Source of the DNA: Amorphophallus konjac
Taxonomy: Eukaryota > Streptophyta > Magnoliopsida > Alismatales > Araceae
Direction of reading: 5' to 3'
NCBI GenBank assembly: GCA_022559845.1
Contig: JAHNEJ010003187.1
Coordinates: 163,402-227,401, forward strand
DNA length: 64,000 bases
In this document: one piece after another, positions 59,105 to 64,000 of the stretch
Position numbering within the stretch: position 1 is the first letter of the stretch
Layout: each line of letters opens with the position of its first letter
Made by a program: the position numbers and the translations under genes
The notes under the pieces: generated by a model
What the model was told of the DNA's origin: nothing
What the model saw: the letters and a program-made list of their open reading frames with translations, nothing else
Databases searched by the model: none

Positions 59105-60215
59105 ATCTTCCCTTCCCGATCTCCTTTTCTTTTGCCTTTTTGCAGTCTTGGAAGAGGAGGTGGCCGAGAGTGAAGGAGGAGGAGGTGGGGGTGACGGCGA
59201 TAGCAGCATCAGGGACAGATGGCGAACAGACGTAGGCACAGAAGGTGGTGGCGGCAACAGCGAACGGACGTCGACGTGAACAGGTAAGTTTGGTTTTTTT
59301 TCGCCCACCCCCCCTCTCTAGGTCTTAGAGAAGGTAGCTAATGGCGAAGGAGGAGGAGGAGGAGGTGGCGGCGGCAGGTGGTGGCGGAGGAGGAAACGGT
59401 GTTGGCTAGTGGCGGTGACGGCGACGGCGACAATAGCATCAGGGATAGATGGCAAACGGACGTCGATGTGGGGGGTGGATCCGGTCCAAACCCCCCAATT
59501 GGGGGTGGATCCAGTCCAAAACCCTTCAATGAGGAAAAAGGGGAGGCCGGCCCCTATAGATGACCTCTTTTTTCTCTTTTTTTTTCTTTTTCCATCAAAA
59601 TTTTTGGCTTCAACAAAGGGTTTCATACAATGTTTGTAATCTTCCCTTCCCGATCTCATTTTCTTTTGTCTTTTTGCAATCTTGGAAGAGGAGGTGGCCA
59701 ATAGTGAAGGAGGAGGCGGGGGTGACAACGACAGCAACATCAGGGACAGATAGCAAACAGACTTAGGCGCGGGAGGTGGTGATGGTAACAGCGAACGGAC
59801 GTCGATATGAACAGGTGAGTTTGGTTTTTTTTTCGCCCACCCCCCTCTCCAGGTCTTGGAGAAGGTAGTTGATGGCGAAGGCGGAGGAGGAGAAGGTGGC
59901 GGGTGGCGGCGGCGGAGGAGGAGATGGTGTTGGCCTGTGGCGGTGACAGCGACGGCAGCATCAAGGATAGATGGCAAACAAACGTCAACGGGAGGTGGCG
60001 ACAGCAATGGCAAACGGACGTCGGTGTGAACACGTTTGTTTTTCTTTTTTTACGTCTCTGAGGTGGCTGATGGCAGTGGAAGAGGAAGAGATGGTGGTCG
60101 CTAGTGGCGGTGACAGCGACAGTAGCATCAAGGACAGATGGTGGACAGACGTCGGTGGGAGGTGGCGACAACAACGGTGAACGGATGTCGACGTGAACAA
60201 GTTTGTTTTTTTTTC
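59105..60215. repeat. Tandem GC-rich units inside the 4-kb hAT-like element
   Basis: Five degenerate copies of GTGACGGCGAC...AGCATCAGGGACAGATGGC...ACGTCG lie at about 59190, 59415, 59730, 59943 and 60110. Some are preceded by GAGGAGGAGG runs and followed by GTGAACAGGTGAGTTTGG-like sequence. Low-complexity open frames on the minus strand come from these repeats and are unlikely to be genes. Confidence 0.75.
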
Positions 60216-60442
60216 CGCCTTCATGGTGCTGAACAAGGGAGGTGAACAGCAGGACCTAGCAGGGATCAGGCCAGAACGGCCGATCCTGGTGTGGGATCAG
60301 CCAGTCCGGGCTGATCCCAAGCCGATCCACCCTATCCTAGTAAGAATCGGGATCAGGGGGCCGGGGTCGGGGTCGGATCGGTTTGGCCCATAACCGATCA
60401 GATAGGCCGATCCAATCTAATTCTGCCTTCCATGGCATGTGG

Positions 60443-60955
60443 AGCCTGTGACTCTGTGAAGCGTGAGTTGTAGTGGCCAGTGGGGATGGGTATCAGGAAT
60501 GCAAGTTGAGGCCCTACAAGCTCCAAGCCTCCAAGATGGATTGATGTACTAATGGTTGCAGGTTGTTGCCGCTGCAGGTGTAAGTCCCCTGCCAACTGCC
60601 ACTATTACATGTGTGAATACCTTGGCTATATCTCAGTAAGCATGAATCTCCTACAAAGTGCAAACAGGTGATGAGTGTTGAAGACTACTGCTATTGCATG
60701 CATATGAATCTGTGATGGTTGGGGCGTTGTTGATTTGGGGGATGGGTAGAGACAGAAGTGAAGACAAAACCTAAATCATGTTTTAAAGGTTAGATCTCCA
60801 CCAAATTTAGAATGGCAGCAGGTCGGATGGCTGTGGAGAGGGAAGAAGATGGAAGAGTGTGGTTCAATTTTCACCTGTGCTACATTTATCTCAGACATCC
60901 ATGAATTTTAGTCTCTGTTAGTCAGCTTATTGACTCTAGTTATGCTATTCCATTG
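60443..60955. other. Unannotated sequence
   Basis: No domain, RNA gene or repeat recognised between the hAT-like element and the copia relic. Confidence 0.4.
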
Positions 60956-61431
60956 TTTCTTCTTGTTCCATGCAAGGTTCCCATAGACAGCAGACCATTG
61001 GAACGACTCGTAAAGTATTAGGAATAGGATTGTATCACCTCGAGTGTCTGCATCTTTCCACATTTAGCCATTTCACCTTCTTATTTATGTGGTATTGTCT
61101 TCTCGATTGCCTCGACATGTAGCATCGACGACTTAAGCATCTTCTACATCCCATCTTAGGTCTTTGTTTCAATCTAGAGTCCTAGATCCAGGACCCTTCA
61201 CTCAATGTTTTAACTATATGAATGGCATGTTCCAAAAAACTCGGCCCCTTTTAATTTATTTCATTCAGATACTTGAGGTCCAACTCCTTTACTTTCTATG
61301 ACAAGATTTCTTTGTCATCAATTTCATTAAGGACTCTTTTAGACTGTTCAATGGACTTAACTTTGGGATCTTGTACCATTTCCTGACAGTGTTACTCCCA
61401 TTAGCTGCAAATGGATCTACAAGATCAAGCT
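60956..61431 (+). pseudogene. Copia relic: pre-integrase and reverse transcriptase fragments
   Basis: About 60985-61160 encodes TIGTTRKVLGIGLYHLECL and, after a stop in place of Trp, HRRLKHLLHPILG. This is the copia region before integrase with the start of its zinc domain. About 61385-61431 encodes SVTPISCKWIYKIKLG, an early copia reverse-transcriptase block, which is cut exactly where the TRIM-like element begins. It may belong to the same relic as 55430-55880. Confidence 0.6.
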
Positions 61432-61700
61432 TGGTAGAATAGTCCCGAATCGGCAAGGAACAAAATCAAAATAAGCTTATAATAGTGCAGCCCTCTCCAC
61501 TCAACGTCTTAAGGTTTTGAGCTGGATGGCCCAATAACTCTAATATGGTATCAGAGCCCATGGTAATAATCCGGGCACCGTACCCCATGTTTGTCATGGT
61601 CCACATGGTAGAGCCTAAATCAGCCTACATGGGAGCAAACAAGTTAGAATAGTCTGATATTGGAAATGAACGAAATCCAAATCTATAAACTAACATATAC
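61432..61700 (+). mobile_element. TRIM-like LTR element
   Basis: A 114-bp LTR-like sequence (61432-61545, TGGTAGAATAGTCCCGAATC ... TCTAATA) is followed by a perfect initiator-tRNA-Met primer site, TGGTATCAGAGC (61546-61557). About 85 bp of internal sequence comes next, then the start of a second LTR (TTAGAATAGTCTGATATTGG, about 61644), which fades after about 61690. No protein is encoded. Confidence 0.65.
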
Positions 61701-62848
61701 AAGCCACAGTTGGATTTTTTCGTCCAGTTCAACTTACTGGTTCTTCACTTATCCGATTCGAGTTTAAGGAAGTACTCGACGGTTCACTCTCTTTTGTTTG
61801 TCCATCGAACTAAACTGTCCCCATCCCGTTCCCCCCTCCATCCCCTCTCTCAGATCCACACGGACTCTCTATCTCCTCAACCTTCCCACTCAAACGTCTC
61901 TTGCCCTTCCCCTGTCTAACCAAATGCTCCCATTCCCAATCTTCTCTCTTCTCAATCCCATCTTTTCATCTCCCTTACAAATCCACTCAAATGGGTAATT
62001 CATCCCCCTCACCCTTTCCCTCTATATATATGCTTCATGCAGTCCCCTCACTGCTTCTCGAAATCTGACTTCTATCCCCCAATTTGGGTGAACACCTCTC
62101 ACTTTACATCTTGCTTCCTAAGTTCCAGTTAGATCAACATGGCTACCAGCATGATCATGAATGTCCCGGGCACCACCCGCCCAGCATCTTCATAGTCCCA
62201 ACCCCACGATCGTCATTGACAGGTGGATCACGACCACATGAAGGATGGGCGAACTCCGGCAGTGTCCTCCTTTTCCCTTTAGGTGGGCAGCAGCATGCAG
62301 TGGACGCTCATCCTCCAACGCCCTTGTCCTTCCGGAGGGGATTCCCCTCTACTGCCATCATCAGCACCAAATGTCTATCGTCATCTCTAAGCTTGCAAGC
62401 CACCAGAACTTGCTGAAAACCCATCCAACTCTGATCAAATCTCACGCAAAACTGTGGAACCCAACTCCTAGGTCTCAATATGGTCTTGATTAGATTATTG
62501 AATAGTTTACACGTGTAAAATAGTACTATCACAACCATTTTTTATAAAAAACCATTTTTTTCTTTCTTGCTTGCTATACACGAGTAAATTAATGATCTAG
62601 CATAATATATAATATGGAACCCTTGATCTTGTTGATCAAAATTTCTATTAGAAGTTTAAATATCATTTCCTTATTAATTTAAAAGATTATTTGGATGGCC
62701 ATTAAATAGCAAAGTTTGTATACAATAAAATGACCGGTTTTCAAATGATGAATTTTTTGAATCGTAATGTAAACTAACATTATTATTAATTAATAAATAA
62801 ATAATTTTATACCAAATACACATGCGCGATAGCATGTTTGTTTAACTA
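61701..62848. other. Possible decayed gene start, otherwise unannotated
   Basis: A CT-rich stretch, a TATA-like TATATATATG (about 62022) and an ATG at 62139 in the context ATCAACATGGCTACC resemble a plant promoter, leader and start. The frame (MATSMIMNVPGTTRPASS) stops after 18 codons. A captured or decayed gene start, perhaps with a plastid targeting peptide, is possible but unproven. The rest is AT-rich. Confidence 0.25.
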
Positions 62849-63260
62849 GTATGCTTATAATAAAGGAGCCCTCTCCACTAAACACCCTTAGCCCCTCTTT
62901 GGCAGCAACTTAACCTTATCCCAGATTAAAGGGGAGTGGGTTGACTAAGTCCACTTTTGTTCCATTTTAATTTGATAGCAAATGGGTTAAGTTATCCCAC
63001 CAATTGAGGTGGGATAAGTTAATCTGGATTAACCCAGATTAACCCGGATTTACTAAATCCGCTCTTGCCAAAGTAAAATGGGATAAGTTTGGGGTTAAGT
63101 GAGCTTATCCCTGGGATACGCCCAAAACAAAGCAGGGCTTAAGGTTTTGGAGTTGGATGTCCCAATAACTCTAATATCGTATAGAGTCCACAGTTATAAT
63201 TTAGGTCGTGCATCCCATGTTTGTCATGGTCCACGTGACAGAGCCTAAATCAGTATACAC
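62849..63260. repeat. TRIM-related fragment split by a Tourist-type MITE
   Basis: ATGCTTATAATAAAGGAGCC and following (62849-62890), and CTTAAGGTTTTGGAGTTGG through CATGTTTGTCATGGTCCACG to about 63253, match 61483-61625 in order. The two parts are separated by the MITE at 62891-63138. The primer-site word is degraded here (TCGTATAGAGTC). Confidence 0.7.
62891..63138. mobile_element. Tourist-type (PIF/Harbinger) MITE, 248 bp
   Basis: Ends GCCCCTCTTTGGCAGC and, on the other strand, GCCCTGCTTTGTTTTGG, flanked by a TTA duplication (62888-62890 and 63139-63141). Internal inverted words (AACTTAACCTTATCCCA / TGGGATAAGTT) can fold. No coding capacity, as expected of a MITE. Confidence 0.8.
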
Positions 63261-63264
63261 CTAT

Positions 63265-64000
63265 GTAATCAGAGGTGTGAGGCAATCGACGTGACCAGAG
63301 GGTTGCCTCATGCCTCAAATGCCTAGGCCATGGCCTAGACGTTTGAGGCGAGATTTTATTAAATAAATGTTGATAATTTAGAAATTAAACTATATGTCTA
63401 AATATCACAAAAATGCATACATAAAATCAATAAACATCCTAAATTCATTCATTCCTAAAAAAATTGAAAGGCCTTTGCACATATGACTTCGTAAAGATGG
63501 AAAAAACCAACAACTATGCGCATTTACTATGGTAAAATGCAAAGAATTAGAAGCACGGCGTACTAAACACAAACTGGCAGACAAATTAAATGAAAGATGT
63601 GATTTTCTAACAATTAAAGTATGTTATAATATTGTAAAATGACTCTAAAAAGTGCGACTACGTAATGATGGTTGTCTTGAAGTGTGACTACATAATCCAA
63701 CCCAGCAAGCATGTTCTAATGACTCTTAAAAGGGCTAACTCATCTTCTGTTGAAAGGGTTGAATGAGAGTAAATGTTGGGAAAAGGAGAGTGAGAGAGTA
63801 AATGTAAGCGTGCAGACAAAGAGTGAGAGAGTGTGAGAGAGTGGGGCTCAGCCCTTGTGTGTGTGAGAGAATAAGACAGACAGTGCAAGAGGGCAGGGCT
63901 AAGCCCCTGTGCGTGCATGCATGAGAGAGAGAGTGTGTGTAAGTGAGAGTGAGAGAGAGTGGGAGAGAGGGGCTCGTCCCCTCTGTGTGAGAGAGAGTGA
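63265..64000. other. Possible start of another hAT-like element, then GA-rich sequence
   Basis: CAGAGGTGTGAGGCAATCG at about 63270 is followed by GCCTAGGCC / TTTGAGGCG words like those in the 14568-15564 element. The right end is not in the window. From about 63770 the sequence becomes GAGAGTGAGAGA-rich (degenerate microsatellite). Confidence 0.35.

Larger units (their letters stand above)
56375..60434. mobile_element. 4-kb hAT-like element carrying tandem-repeat arrays
   Basis: Left end CAAGGATGGATTGGGGATCG (56375). Right end on the other strand CATGGAAGGCAGAATTAG (60434). GCATGTGG is exactly duplicated (56367-56374 and 60435-60442). Subterminal GATCGG/CCGATC words occur at both ends, as in the elements at 41.7 and 44.3 kb. 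The interior holds CCCCAATTGGGG arrays and five copies of a GC-rich unit. No transposase frame is seen. Unusual length for a MITE; it looks like a cargo-bearing derivative. Confidence 0.75.

Noticed and set aside
59009..60236. Long minus-strand open frames rich in Pro, Ser and Leu.
   Set aside because: They arise from GC-rich tandem units and GAGGAGG runs. The same peptide recurs in several frames and has no domain.
1..64000. CRISPR arrays, rRNA genes or intact tRNA genes.
   Set aside because: The regular short repeats present are tandem satellites or LTR palindromes without unique spacers. No rRNA core or cloverleaf was recognised.

Overview
The window is nuclear DNA of a flowering plant. 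It holds plant transcription-factor coding sequence, an intron acceptor site, GA/AT microsatellites, Ty3 and Ty1 LTR retrotransposons, RTE and L1 LINEs, and many hAT-like DNA transposons. The species cannot be fixed from sequence alone. The density of short hAT-type elements is unusual and would suit hAT-rich lineages such as Nelumbo or other early-diverging angiosperms, but that is only a guess.

Two host genes are supported, both on the minus strand. At 776-1795 is an intact, intronless AP2/ERF gene of the PUCHI / FRIZZY PANICLE / BRANCHED SILKLESS1 group, which controls meristem fate in inflorescences and lateral roots. About 12 kb upstream of it, at 13981-14385, is the terminal exon of a CCCH zinc-finger protein gene. 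From memory, the Arabidopsis counterparts are neighbours (At5g18560 and At5g18550), so the pair looks like conserved microsynteny. The other CCCH exons were not found in the window. The 2-14 kb interval is AT-rich, nearly free of recognisable transposons and holds a CpG-rich island near 11.25-11.72 kb, as might be expected of the regulatory space of a developmental gene.

From 14.5 kb on, the window is a pile of mobile elements. In order: a 1-kb hAT-like element (14568-15564); a GC-rich unclassified block (18.35-19.88 kb); short GGTTTAGGCGGACCA hairpins; a 5'-truncated RTE LINE (19985-21296); a 17.9-kb Ty3/gypsy Tat-type element with complete 2-kb LTRs (21392-39305); more hairpins and GC-rich sequence; an L1 LINE relic split by a hAT-like element; a second L1 relic split by a TRIM-like LTR element that is itself split by a hAT-like element; a complete but broken Ty1/copia element on the minus strand (46430-51631) with a 334-bp MITE in its leader; another hAT-like repeat rich in GAGCTTGGCTCG; a copia relic apparently split by a 4-kb hAT-like element full of tandem repeats (56375-60434); a TRIM-like element; and a Tourist-type MITE (62891-63138) inside a TRIM-related fragment.

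The Tat element is the largest feature. Its order is ORF1 with a 20-residue tandem repeat, gag, three zinc-knuckle modules, protease, reverse transcriptase, RNase H, a second RNase H, integrase, then a 2.75-kb tail with tandem arrays and an antisense ORF remnant. Its LTRs are about 98% identical by hand count, yet the coding region carries at least five in-frame stops and several frame changes, which suggests it was moved by proteins supplied in trans. The most distinctive signal is a set of hAT-like elements that share CAWGGAWGGCAG-type ends and 8-bp target duplications but carry different palindromic subterminal repeats.
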